NCBI GenBank assembly: GCA_963565915.1
Contig: OY751488.1
Coordinates: 4,278,001-4,342,000, forward strand
Direction: 5' to 3'
Length of the DNA: 64,000 nucleotides
From: Entoloma clypeatum
Lineage: Eukaryota; Basidiomycota; Agaricomycetes; Agaricales; Entolomataceae
Below the pieces are notes generated by a model that saw only the letters and a list, made by a program, of their open reading frames with translations, had not been told where the DNA came from and ran no database searches. Positions 52,229-63,867 of this stretch are shown in pieces (position 1 is the first letter of the stretch; each line of letters opens with the position of its first letter). The translations under genes were made by a program, and so were the position numbers.

Positions 52229-53580
52229 TTTCTCATTATCCATATATCTAATCATACTATTTGGGGACCTCTCACTCAGTCTGGGGCCAGTTTTCCTTGT
52301 TTGTCCAAACCTGGGTCGTGAGCTTGTGCTCTTCCTGGTGTTTCCAGATTTGGACATCCAATGTTTCTGAATCTGGCTCCCTGGCGCTCCGGGCTTTGGC
52401 TTTCTCTCCTCTGAGTCCTTCCTTTTCGGCCAACGTGTCTTTTCGTGTGTCCGAAATATATGTGTTCCCGATCATGTGAATTTCAGGTGATTAGATCACG
52501 TGACCCAAAGGACTCTTTTCTCGAAAGCCAAAAACCCCCCCCCAAAACCACCATTTCCTATTAAACCCTCTCTCTCTTAGATTATATTCCTTTCTAGATA
52601 ATTTGATCCACGAACACATAGCTCAAATATCTTATCGTTTCATGCTCCGCTTTGAATTTGTTGTTAAAGCTTTAAAGTTCGAGCATCGTTCACATCATCG
52701 CTCAACAGACCTTGCCCTTCCCCATCATCTCCTGGTTTCAAACAAACATCCAACTTGTCCCTCGCCCCTCTCCGCATGTACATCGGCGTGGGCGGAACTT
52801 ATGACCTCCGGCCACGACCTCATCACGGATGCGAAGTATGGTCTAATACTCAAGCACAGCATGGCCAACTCGAGGGTCTCCCAAAACGACCACTAGACAG
52901 TGCGTCGCCGGTCGGTGGCGGCACAGGGCAATTAGCCTGAACTGGTACGACTTTTCATGAACCTTAGCGACATCCTCTTACCCATTTCAGACCCTTGAAT
53001 CATCAATGGTATCGTTGCGATGATAGAAATCTTATCACGATGGTGAGTGAACGGTACATGTGGTGATTTCCTGTCGTTACTTACATTGAATGTTCCTAGG
53101 TTGCTTTGACGACTCAGCGCTCAGCGCTCAGCCTCAACGGTCGAACACCCAACGTGAGACTCATACATTGGCTTGAATCGGGTATTAATTATTGTACATT
53201 GACTGTATTACAATAAATATGCCAATAAAATTTGATAACTTCCTTCCCATCTGTTGTGTGCTCCGTCAATTCACCACACCGACAATGATACCAATAAACC
53301 AATCCACTGGAAAGGGTGTTCCCATATACTGTAGATTGTGAGAGATTGGAACTGGCTAAGGAGGTTGTGGAAACTTAATATAATACTCTCAGCAAGTTGC
53401 CAATGTTGTACGACATCGTCAATTGTGACGATAATTTCGAGTTTTGACGCTGACTCGTCATGCATCATGCCTTATCATCCATCACGAGCGCATATACAAT
53501 CTCGCCGTAATTCTTCAGGATTGCATCAAATTGTGATGGATTTCATTTCTCGCAACCACTCGTCATTTCCTCCTAAATTT
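52229..53580. other. Region without a recognised gene (DIRS 3' end and older flank)
   Basis: Probably the 3' terminal region of the DIRS-like element and then host or older repeat sequence up to the R module at about 53581. Short open frames exist (52603-52940), but none shows a domain or repeats elsewhere in the window. A C-run at about 52536-52545 and two GCTCAGC repeats near 53118-53135 are the only oddities. Confidence 0.35.
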
Positions 53581-55270
53581 GGTGATGTAGGTGGTTGTAT
53601 GTGTGGCCGTGCCCTGGCACTCGCCGTCCCATCCACGCCCTGGACCACCATCTCACATCATCCCACCCGATTCGGGCCCAGCGTCTCGAGCGGCTCGGGG
53701 CTCGGGCCCCCACCTGTGGATGCCGCCAATCTGCAGGTCCAACTCTTCATCCTTGGCCCTGAACCATTCTCCCGCGGGTCAGATCGACTGATCGTTCTCG
53801 AGGTTCAGGGTCTCCGCCGTCCACGAGCTAGTTGGAGGAGGCCGCGACAACATTCACACTCGCCGTCTTTGCATCGCTGGACCTCAAGGCCAACGGAAAG
53901 AACTCATGCAGGGTTACTATGAACGAGACGGCGGCGAACCGGTACACTTGCTCCCTGCTCTCATCCAGATGTCTTGTATGTTCCCGTGCCCCATTCATAT
54001 TGTTGCCACCAACTAATTTACCACAGGTCAACATGCTACGATATCCTCCACCTCTTGGCGTCTACTTACATTGCCGTTGGCTGCGCATCCTCGATCTCGG
54101 CACTTAGCTGCTCCTCCGCCAATCATTACCTTATACTAGCCAATCATAACGATCGTCTCTTCTCCGTCGACCAGGCCATCGAATTGCTTCACCACTATCG
54201 GAGCAGGGGAGGTGTTTCCTCCACGTGCCAAGGCCGGTCCCTCATTGTTGAAGTTTACGAGCGTTGTGCGAGGGTTGGGTCGCTCGGGTATGTTCGTTGG
54301 GGATGCTGTAATTATCAGTGACGAATTTGAGGCATCGAACTTTTGTATGTCGTTGCTGCTTGGATCTACTTTCCCCCATGACAGTGTTATTTCCAGACTC
54401 CACAATTATATTGGTCTTTGGCTCCTTGCCTTGCGTCTAGTCCCGCGAATGGTTTTTTTTAGACCGGAAAGGTTCTTGGTACGCAGCCACTTTTGGTCAC
54501 CGCATCAGCATTCATGCGAAATTCTGATCATTGGTACTTGGAAAGGTTCTGAAAACCAGCAATATACTTGAACAGCATACTAAAAAGAAAGGTACGCCAA
54601 TAAATCCCTCCTCTTGTTAAATCCTGAAAATAAGGTACATCTCATTAGGGTTATGGATAACACTACAGCGACACAAAACGCCCGCGCCTTCATTTTCTTC
54701 TCCCATGGCGTTGCCGTTGAAAAGCTCGCAAATGTATTCGTATGTTGTCCTCAATGTCCCCTTTCTTCGTGCACTCTTGATTGAATACCAGCATCCCACA
54801 CTGTCATCTCAACGATCTGCGGCGATGCATGGGCACAAAGCCATCCGGCCGAACGGAACAGGAGAAGGTTCCCGAACACTCATAAGCGGATCTCCCCCCG
54901 TGTTGCAGCTTTCGCAGAACAAGGATTGAGTGAGTTTTGTCCACTGGGAAGATAAGAATGAAGGGAAGCATTTGTTTGGATCTTGTAGGATGATCTGGAC
55001 GAAACTTGAAATGATTTAGGAAGTTATGGAGAAGCTTGATAAAGGGGCACCTCCGCGCCTCCGCGATTGACGCAGAGAAATACAGGCTCTGGTCAGGTGA
55101 CGTTACCATGTTCGAGATGCGGCGCGAAAACGGCAAGGGATTCCTCCAGAGTTACCCGTTCCAAGGCGTCATGGGGACTGCACCGGGCGGGCAAAAAACA
55201 GGATGGAGATTATAATGGAGATTACACGAGAGCTCGCAGTCTATCTCAGCTAAATATTCAAGATGAAGCT
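53581..55270 (+). pseudogene. R module, copy 2
   Basis: Nearly identical to 58350-59450 in its first 1.1 kb, including the intron-like segment with GTATGT...CTAAT...CACAG (about 53976-54026). At its 3' part it resembles copy 1 rather than copy 3, with the same ~110-bp deletion of an exon. Unidentified product, probably inactive. Confidence 0.4.
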
Positions 55271-55282
55271 AAATGTGGCATG

Positions 55283-55653
55283 TGTTATGATCGCTCTTAT
55301 CTTATCCTAATATCTAATCTCATATTTATCTTATCTCTTTATCTTATCTCATCTTATCCTATCTCTTGATCTTATCCTATCTTATCTGAAACCTTTATCT
55401 TATCCTACCTCATGTTAGACACATGTTATTCTAGAACAGTCTTATTTACTGTGCACTTCATTTATGCCTCATGGTATTTACATATATAAGTAGCCTACTT
55501 TCCTTTGTATTCTGTAGCTTGTTCTCTTGAGATCCCATGTGGGTCAATAGTCAGCATCGCTCCTTTGTCTTGATGGCATCGTATCACCTCTCCTTGCACG
55601 TTTTATGTTCGGGCCTGTGGATGTAGTCGTCAGACTCACATGTCGCCTCAACA
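55283..55653 (+). repeat. Solo LTR
   Basis: 371 bp from TGTTATGATCGC to GCCTCAACA with a 5-bp duplication GCATG (55278-55282, 55654-55658). The GH12 copy B flank has the uninterrupted site (about 7718-7735). It contains a cttatc-rich microsatellite and a TATATAAG element. No internal sequence of its parent element is in the window. Confidence 0.88.
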
Positions 55654-55835
55654 GCATGTGTTGGCCCATGCTATTGTGAATTAGATGAGGGTGAAAGCTG
55701 GCGCGATAGGACAGAATACTTTGGGAGAGCTCTTCATGCAAAGGTTGTCTGCAAAGATTCTCGAACCTGTTGGAGACTGGACAGTGGCCATGGACGCTGG
55801 TTCCGGTGATGTTCCGGTGATGTAGGTGCCAAAAA

Positions 55836-56308
55836 CACAAGACAAAATGCAAACTTTGGCCTCTGCAAATGATAATGAGAAAGGGTTTGTAAAGTAAAAT
55901 TTTGTGAACAAGACTTTGGCTGCACAGAAAGAAAACCTTTCTTTGCACCGAAAAATAATGCAATACTTTGAATTTGGCTATAATATTCTGAAAGAATTTG
56001 GCATCTAAGTAATAAGATATTTTGCTGAGGGGAAAAAACATATTTCTCTGGACAAAAGTTGAAAGAGAAAGTAATGGGAAATGTGAGGAATTCCAGAGAA
56101 ATATGTTTTTTCCCCTCAGCAAAATATCTTATTACTTAGATGCCAAATTCTTTCAGAATATTATAGCCAAATTCAAAGTATTGCATTATTTTTCGGTGCA
56201 AAGAAAGGTTTTCTTTCTGTGCAGCCAAAGTCTTGTTCACAAAATTTTACTTTACAAACCCTTTCTCATTATCATTTGCAGAGGCCAAAGTTTGCATTTT
56301 GTCTTGTG
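55836..56308. mobile_element. Perfect hairpin (foldback) element
   Basis: Two 216-bp arms (55836-56051, 56093-56308) that appear to be exact inverted copies, with a 41-bp spacer. Ends CACAAGACAAAATGC. The B copy shows the empty site (about 7890-7900, ccaaaaattg), and the target duplication is AAA (3 bp). CACA-type ends and a 3-bp duplication suggest a CACTA- or Harbinger-derived MITE. It lies about 140 bp downstream of GH12 copy C; transcription through it would give a long RNA hairpin. Confidence 0.85.
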
Positions 56309-56447
56309 AAATTGCTGTAGCCTGCTTTTGAGGATGTCCTTCACTGCATCCACATTAACCCAGACTTTCATTTTTTTCAAATGGTTCATTGGCCAAGAAA
56401 ATATATACTGTTCTATTGTGACTCATGCAAACCAATATCTTCTTCCC

Positions 56448-57486
56448 CTAAATGATGACCGCACTAAAGGACGATCTAGTATAACCAAGCGTCAGTCCAC
56501 AATCCCGTCCATGTGAGCATGAAATGATGACCAACGTCTGGATTTTGGCATATCCCGAGGAGGCTTGTACGCCTGCGCGCACCGAGGTGACGTAATAAGT
56601 GCTGGGGAACTTGTTGTTCGAGAGCAAGTACTAAGAGGCAGAGCTTGAACACTGAAACTCTACTATCACCGCGAAAAAATAGCTCACGTCAAGAAACACA
56701 TGCAAATCGCCTTTGAAGGTTGAGATAATCCCGCTGGTAGGAATGAAGGTGAAGATGTTTACATTGCTATCCATTCCATTGTGAAGGTTCCTGTATTTAT
56801 ATCCGATTACCGGGATTCTTCAATGAGATTATTGCCCTGGACTGACCAATCGTGACTGGCAAGAGATTTCACAAATACTGGCTTTCCATTTGAAGTTGGA
56901 ACCGCTTTATGATTTCCAAGCCAGATCCTGACCTGAATGGAGTCGTCGGAGTCAGGGCCCACGGAAATGAACAAGTGGTACATGACGGTGGCGACAACGG
57001 AAGGCGCTTGAGAGTCTTGAGACCATGACCATGACGACTAAATATAACCACCCAATAATCAGCAAGGAGGGTCAAGCATGGATGAAAGGGACTTACTTGA
57101 ATGGAACGGATATTGGAGAGTTTCCAGTATCTGCCATGTTGCACAGCGACGTTCGTGTAGGTTTGTTCGTTACCAGCTTTGTTGGACCGAGTGGTCGACC
57201 ACGCAATGTTGTTGCCGCTGTGAGAATCGACCTGAGCGCAGACTATGCCTGACGGGGCCTTGGTATCTTTCGCCAATGTATTGACGGAAAGTGAATACGG
57301 TCCAGCAGCGATAACGCCACTTTGACCTTGAAGATAGGGATGGATCAGAATCTAGGGCGTGCTTTTGAAAAACATCACTGGCTCACGGCAGTTGGCATCC
57401 CTTACATCCAACTCAACAAGCGAGGAGGCTGCGGTGAGCGGAATCAAGGCGACGAGGAAAGCGAGCTTGGAGACGGTCAACTTCAT
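56448..57486 (-). CDS. Secreted GH12-like protein, copy C (both catalytic Glu replaced)
   Basis: Six exons: 57486-57406, 57351-57097, 57037-56847, 56790-56688, 56630-56536 and 56475-56448. Introns are 54, 59, 56, 57 and 60 nt. The spliced frame is 250 residues. The first donor is GTAAGG, the second GTAAGT; the last is GTTGGT, weaker. Signal peptide MKLTVSKLAFLVALIPLTAA. The GH12 core has SGIVCAQVDS, SSWSWSQDSQ, SIQVRIWLG (Gln147 where the nucleophile Glu should be), FKGDLHVFLD and VRAGVQASSG (Gln232 where the acid/base should be). TATAAG on the minus strand at 57556-57551. Predicted secreted, catalytically dead; the fold looks complete. Confidence 0.87.
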
Positions 57487-57599
57487 CGTAGGCACTGTTC
57501 GGAAGGAAATGCTAGAACGGGGTTAGGTTGTGATCTGGACTGCACCCCTTCTTATACTTGCTGGCGTTTCGAAGCACAGACCCAGAGAATTTGTTGGAA

Positions 57600-58035
57600 G
57601 ATGTTTTTGATTTTTTGATTATAAAAAACACGGTATGTCCTCTACCTCCACAGGGACGTGCGCCAGTCTGGTATGACCCAAATGGGTGAATTGTTCGGAG
57701 GCCTATCCGGTATCACGTATCGTGGGAGGGCCATAGCATAGACAGTTGAAGGGAGAAATGCTTCCAACAAGGGCGACGAATTGAGCGGAAAACTCACAAC
57801 AACAACACGGAGAGTCTTCCCCATGTTCGTTTTTTTTTACGAACAGGGTCAGAAGATGTCCCCCCACTTCCACAGAAACGTGCAGCTAGTTTGGTATGGC
57901 CCAAAACAGATGAATTGGTTGGAGGCTCTCCGGTATCACATATCACGGGTGGAAACTAGCATGAACGGTTGAAAATGGAGTGCCCGTAACGCGCCCTTCT
58001 AACAAGGCTGAGGAATCGAGTGGATAACAACGGCA
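57600..58035 (-). promoter_or_regulatory. Upstream region of GH12 copy C
   Basis: Same pair of ~200-bp related repeats as upstream of A and B. No separate gene is supported. Confidence 0.45.
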
Positions 58036-58039
58036 TGGG

Positions 58040-60061
58040 AATGCGACGCGATGGATGGTCCGTGGACTCGGAACTTCGATTCTTGTGTCGAGTTGCCATG
58101 TATCAGGTGCGAGTTTCGAGTCATCGTCAACTCTGAGTTCGGTTTAACAGTTCAAAAGTTGGCTTCTCATTCCCTCCGAGACGTTAGACTGACGCCAGAG
58201 CCATCGCTTGTACCAGACCAGAACAGACACGAGTATCTTCCTCCCTGTGGACCGTCCCAAGGTTGATTCTGTCCTCGAAAAATACAATGTTCGAAAGGAT
58301 TTGAAGTTCGCTGGCGGAGCGATCATCTTCGACTAAGTAGGAGGTTGTATGTGTGGCTGTGCCCCGACACCCCATCCACGCCCTGGACCGCCATCTCCAC
58401 ATCATCCCACCCGATTCGGGCCCAGCGTCTCGAGCGGCTCGGGGCTCGGGCCCCCACCTGTGGATGCCGCCAATCTGCAGGTCCAACTCTTCATCCTTGG
58501 CCCTGAACCATTCTCCCGCGGGTCAGATCGACTGATCGTTCTCGAGGTTCAGGGTCTCCGCCGTCCACGAGCTAGTTGGAGGAGGCCGCGACAACATTCA
58601 CACTCGCCGTCTTTGCATCGCTGGACCTCAAGGCCAACGGAAAGAACTCATGCAGGGTTACTATGAACGAGACGGCGGCGAACCGGTACACTTGCTCCCT
58701 GCTCTCATCCAGATGTCTTGTATGTTCCCGTGCCCCATTCATATTGTTGCCACCAACTAATTTACCACAGGTCAACATGCTACGATATCCTCCACCTCTT
58801 GGCGTCTACTTACATTGCCGTTGGCTGCGCATCCTCGATCTCGGCACTTAGCTGCTCCTCCGCCAATCATTACCTTATACTAGCCAATCATAACGATCGT
58901 CTCTTCTCCGTCGACCAGGCCATCGAATTGCTTCACCACTATCGGAGCAGGGGAGGTGTTTCCTCCACGTGCCAAGGCCGGTCCCTCATTGTTGAAGTTT
59001 ACGAGCGTTGTGCGAGGGTTGGGTCGCTCGGGTATGTTCGTTGGGGATGCTGTAATTATCAGTGACGAATTTGAGGCATCGAACTTTTGTATGTCGTTGC
59101 TGCTTGGATCTACTTTCCCCCATGACAGTGTTATTTCCAGACTCCACAATTATATTGGTCTTTGGCTCCTTGCCTTGCGTCTAGTCCCGCGAATGGTTTT
59201 TTTTAGACCGGAAAGGTTCTTGGTACGCAGCCACTTTTGGTCACCGCATCAGCATTCATGCGAAATTCTGATCATTGGTACTTGGAAAGGTTCTGAAAAC
59301 CAGCAATATACTTGAACAGCATACTAAAAAGAAAGGTACGCCAATAAATCCCTCCTCTTGTTAAATCCTGAAAATAAGGTACATCTCATTAGGGTTATGG
59401 ATAACACTACAGCGACACAAAACGCCCGCGCCTTCATTTTCTTCTCCCATGGCGTTGCTATTGAAAAGCTCGCAATTGTATTTGTATGTTGCCCTCAATG
59501 TCCCCTTTCTTCGTGCACTCTTGATTAAAATACCAGCATCCCATTCTGTCATTTCAAACTCTGCAATCCCGGGTTCTGAAACTCTGATCTGGGGCGATGC
59601 ATGGGCAAAAAGCCATCCGGCAGAACGGGACAGGAAAAGGTTCCTGAACACTCATAAGCGGATCATTCCCCGTGTTTCGGCGGAAGCAAAGGAAGGGACA
59701 TTTCGCAGAACAAGAATCGAGTGAGTTTTGTCCACTGGGAGGATAAGATTGAGGCAAATCATGTGTTTGGATCTTGTAGGATGATCTGGTCGAATTGCTT
59801 GAAGGGTTGGTCCTCAAATCCGCACCGTGTTGCCAACCATCTCATAGAAGTAAAGAAGTGAGTTTGCATTTTATCCGCACCTCATGATTCTCACGAAACT
59901 TGGAATGATTTAGGAAGTTATGGGCCCTCTGGAGAAGCTTGATAAAGGGGCACATCCGCGCCTCCGCGATTGCGGGCGAAAAACATTATGGAGATTATAC
60001 ACGAGAGCTCGCGGGGGATCTGCATATCTGTCAGTCTATCTCAGCTAACTATCCAAGATGA
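58040..60061 (+). CDS. R module copy 3: unidentified spliced gene, 3' part modelled
   Basis: The most complete R copy. On the plus strand an open stretch ending RTRIE (about 59449-59720) is followed by an intron 59721-59779 (GTGAGT..TTGTAG), exon 59780-59857 (MIWSNCLKGWSSNPHRVANH), intron 59858-59913 (GTGAGT..ATTTAG) and exon 59914-60061 (KLWALWRSLIKGHIRASAIA to a TGA). The frame is kept through both introns. Upstream, an intron-like segment 58720-58770 (GTATGT, CTAAT branch, CACAG) lies in a longer region whose exons I could not join. No family recognised. Confidence 0.45.
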
Positions 60062-60955
60062 ACCTAAATGTCGGTTCTGTAAACTTAGCCTGTTATATAC
60101 GTCCAAAACACCCCCGAATCTCACGACGGACGCGATGCTCTTCCATGCAAACCTCTCGTCAAACGTCAAACATACGGGCTCCATTCTCGGAGACATGCCC
60201 ATCCTCGCGGTGCTGCGAGAACTGCTGAGATGGATGTTGGAAGGGAGTATCTCCAATGCAAGGTACCGTATGCAGCGACGAAGTCGATCATCGTGCGTAC
60301 TATTGAGATGTTCTGCTTGACGACAACATGTGGAGAGTGTCTCACGAGTCACGATAGAGCAACATTACCTCAGGTTCCTGTATTCGATGAATCGATGACC
60401 AGACAGCGAATATAACAGTTTGAGGCTTCCAGTATCAGTTTTTAATCCGTGCAAGCCGACGAGGAGGTAAGTTGACAAAAGCAATGGACGGGGTGGAGGC
60501 TCTCAATGGAGACGGAGGCGAATCCGAGGCAGCGTCGGCGAGGCGAACGCCATCATGCTCTTCCTGCTTCTTAACCATTCAGCTTCTGCTGGATGCGAAT
60601 AAAGTGATAACGGCATATGGAGGAAGTAACGATGGAATCATTTCCGAAGGGACATGTGGTCGACGTAGCGGAACAGACTGGCTATGAGGAGGAAGATGGA
60701 ACTATTGGTTGCTGAACTGGAAGCTGTGGCCATGCACGAACGGCTGTTGTGATTGACGGTCATGAATACTTACTTTTGACGGTGGTGGCCTGAACAAGGC
60801 CGACATGAACACAAGAGCCTGAGGAAGCGACGCTTCTGCATGTGTTGACCCATACTATTGTGAAATATATGCGGGTGGGCGCGGGCACGACGAAATAGGA
60901 CAGAAAAAGCTCTTCATGCGGAGGTAAGTAGTCTGCAAAGATTCTCAAAGCTGTT
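60062..60955. other. Region without a confidently recognised gene
   Basis: Plus-strand open stretch 60085-60320 includes LTTDAMLFHANLSSNVKHTG and ILAVLRELLRWMLEGS, which could be an exon, but no start, introns or family are clear. It is not repeated elsewhere in the window. Confidence 0.3.
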
Positions 60956-61151
60956 GATTAGTCTTCATATGTTGGAGACTGGACAACTAACTCCGGTGAT
61001 ATTCCGGTGATGTAGACGCGAAAGATTGCAGCTTTCGACGACGCCTCCCACTGCATCCACAGTAACCCAGACTTTCTTTTTTTTTCAAATGATTCATTGG
61101 CCAAGGAAATATATACTGCTCTATTGTGACTCATGCTAGAAACCAATATCT

Positions 61152-62181
61152 TCATTTGTTGATGAGCGCGCTAAAGGACGATCTAGTATAACCAAGCGTC
61201 AGTCCACAATCCCGTCCATGTGAGCATGAAATGATGACCAACGTCTTGATTTTGGCATATCCCGAGGTGGCTTGTACGCCTGCGCGCACCGAGGTGAGGT
61301 AATGAGTGCTGGGGAACTTGTTGTTCGAGAGCAAGTACTGGGGTAGAGGTTGAACACTGAAACTCTTCTATCACCGCGAAAAAATAGCTCACTGCAAGAA
61401 ACACATGCAAATCGCCTTTGAAGGTTGAGATAGTCCCGCTGGTAGGAACGAAGGTGAAGATGTTTACATTGCTATCCATTCCATTGTGAAGGTTCCTGTA
61501 TTTATATCCGATTACCGGGATTCTTCAATGAGATTATTGCCTTGGACTGACCAATCGTGACTGGCAAGAGATTTCACAAGTACTGGCTTTCCACTTGAGA
61601 TTGGAACCGCCTTATGATTTCCAAGCCAGATCCTGATCTCACTGGCGGCGTAAGCGGCCTGAGGGGCCGAGGAAACGAACAAGTGGTACGTGACAGTGGC
61701 GACAACGGAAGGCGCTTGAGAGTCTTGAGACCATGACCATGACGACTATATACAACCACCCAATAATCAGCAAGGAGGGTCAAGCATTGGAGTAAGGGAT
61801 TTACTTGGATGGAATGGATAGTGGAGAGTTGCTGGTAGATGCCATTTTGCACAGCGACGTTCGCGTAGGTTTGTGCGTTACCAGCTTTGTCGGACCGAGT
61901 GGTCGACCACGCAACGTCGTTGCCGCTGTGAGAATCGACCTGAGCGCAGACTACGCCTGACGGCGACTTGTTATCTTTCACCAATGAATTGACGGAAAGT
62001 GAATACGGTCCAGCAGCGAGAGCGTCAGTTTGACCTTGGAGATAGGAATAGATCAGAATCTAGGGCATTGCTGGAAAAACATCACTGGCTCACTGCAGGA
62101 CTTGGTACCCTTTATATTCAAGGCTGTGGCGAGCGGACTCAAGGCGACGAGGAAAGCGAGGTTGGAGACCGTCCACTTCAT
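61152..62181 (-). CDS. Secreted GH12-like protein, copy D (acid/base Glu missing)
   Basis: Exons 3-6 at 61745-61552, 61495-61393, 61337-61243 and 61182-61152. Exon 2 ends at 61805; introns 2-5 are 59, 56, 55 and 60 nt. Exon 1 (from ATG 62181, MKWTVSNLAFLVALSP) ends like copy B, and the frame works with donor after 62109 and acceptor before 62034. Nucleophile motif SEIRIWLG keeps Glu, as in copy A; acid/base motif VRAGVQATSG has Gln. TATAAG on the minus strand at 62251-62246. Likely secreted and inactive or crippled. Confidence 0.82.
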
Positions 62182-63867
62182 CGTAGGCAGTGTTCGAAAG
62201 AAAATGCTAGAACGGGGATGGGTTGTGATCTGGATTGCACCCCTTCTTATACTTGTTGGTGTTTCGAAGCACAGACCCAGAAAATTTGTGGGAAGATGTT
62301 TTCAATTATTAGAAAACAGGGTATGTCCTCCACCTCCACAGGGACGTGCAGCCAGTCTGGTATGACCCAAACGGATGAATTGTTTGGAGGCTATCCGGTA
62401 TCACGTATCGCGGGTAGGGGCCCTAGCATAGACAGTTGGAAGGAGAAACAAGGCGGACAAATTGATCGGAAAAACTCACAACAACGACACGGAGAGTCTT
62501 CGCCATGTTCAACTCTTGACAATGTGATGCCCCGGACAGTCGGGACTTCGATTCTGGTGTCTGGAGTTGGAATGGATCAAATGCAAGTTTCGAGCCGTCG
62601 TGGCCGAGTCTCTGAGCAGTGAGATGAGGTGATTCATCAGTTCAAGAGGTTGGCTTCCAATGCTTCCGAGACGTGAGACTGGCGCCGCTTTTCCCAAAGC
62701 AATCGCTTGTGCCCGATCAGAAGTTCAGAACAGACACGAGCATCTTCGTCCCGAAGGTTGAACGTTGAGTGTTGAGTCTGTGCTCGAAGAAGAAATCTCA
62801 ACGACAATATGTTCGCAGTTGGGAAATTCGCTGGCGGAACGATTTTCTTTGACGCCTAACCAATTTGTTGTGGCGAATTGAAGCGTGGTGATCCCTGAGT
62901 TCGCCGTCGCAGTGTGAGAGGCTCAATTGCACGGTCTTGGACAATGCGCTGATCCGCTCGTCTAAACCGGCCTGAATGGCCATAGGCAACATTTTTTGGG
63001 AAAACAAAGCCTCAGAAGACTTCTCCTGTGTGTGTGTTCCGCTCAAGTTGAGACGCGTTTCTGACTAGCCATGGAAGTGGTCGACTAGGTTACATACATA
63101 AGTTACTTTGTTTCATCTGGTAAGTCAGATCTCGGGGTTGTGGGAGGCGAGCGTTCACGAAGACTCACAGTTTTTAGGTGTCAAAAGAGAGAGATATATG
63201 AGATGAAGGAGCAATATGAGGGTAGAGATGTGCATCCAGTGTTATGATAGGGAGGAAAGGGCTCGACGAACCGAAGATCGTGGGCTGAGAAGGAAGATGG
63301 CACTCAGGCTGGTCTTGCATAAGCTTCAAACCCAACCCAACGTCTCGGAGGCAATGGGAGATCAACGTTCAACTTTTGAACTGCTGTATCGACCTTGGCC
63401 CTGATCTCGACACAAGAATCGAATTCGAAGTTCCGAGTCCACGGAGTGCGTCGCATTCTCGGAATTCGAACACGGCGAAGACCCTTGTCGTTGTTGTGAA
63501 AATTTCTACTCACTTCCTAGGCTTTCTAGGCCTTATTAGAAGCTTTGAACGGGACAGGGACCCTCGTTGATGTCACCCTTGAATTTTCTGCGCGTCATGG
63601 GCACTCCATTGCGAACGCCCACATTTGTTATTTCAAGGATCCATGCTAGGCTCAACCATGCGATACCGGATAGCTTCCAAAGAATTCAACCCAACCCTTT
63701 GGACCATACCCACGATCGTTGCTGTGGAAGTGGAGAATCGTCTGACTCCGTTTTACGCCTTTTTCCTTCGGGTCCATTCGTCGGAACACCAACAGTCATG
63801 AAAAGGGGTGCAGTTCAAAGTCATAACCTAATCCCGTCTCGACTTTTCCTTCCGCACGCTGCCTACG
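62182..63867. other. Divergent spacer between GH12 copies D and E
   Basis: Both halves carry 5'-flank and R-type sequence in opposite orientation: 62320-62800 follows the order seen upstream of A-C, while 63300-63700 is its reverse complement (for example the block around 63340-63450 matches 5850-5990 inverted). So D and E are head to head. Sequence is diverged; no gene recognised between them. Confidence 0.5.

Noticed and set aside
63174..63570. Short frames in the D/E spacer
   Set aside because: The region is an inverted, decayed copy of GH12 upstream sequence; frames are not shared with the other copies.
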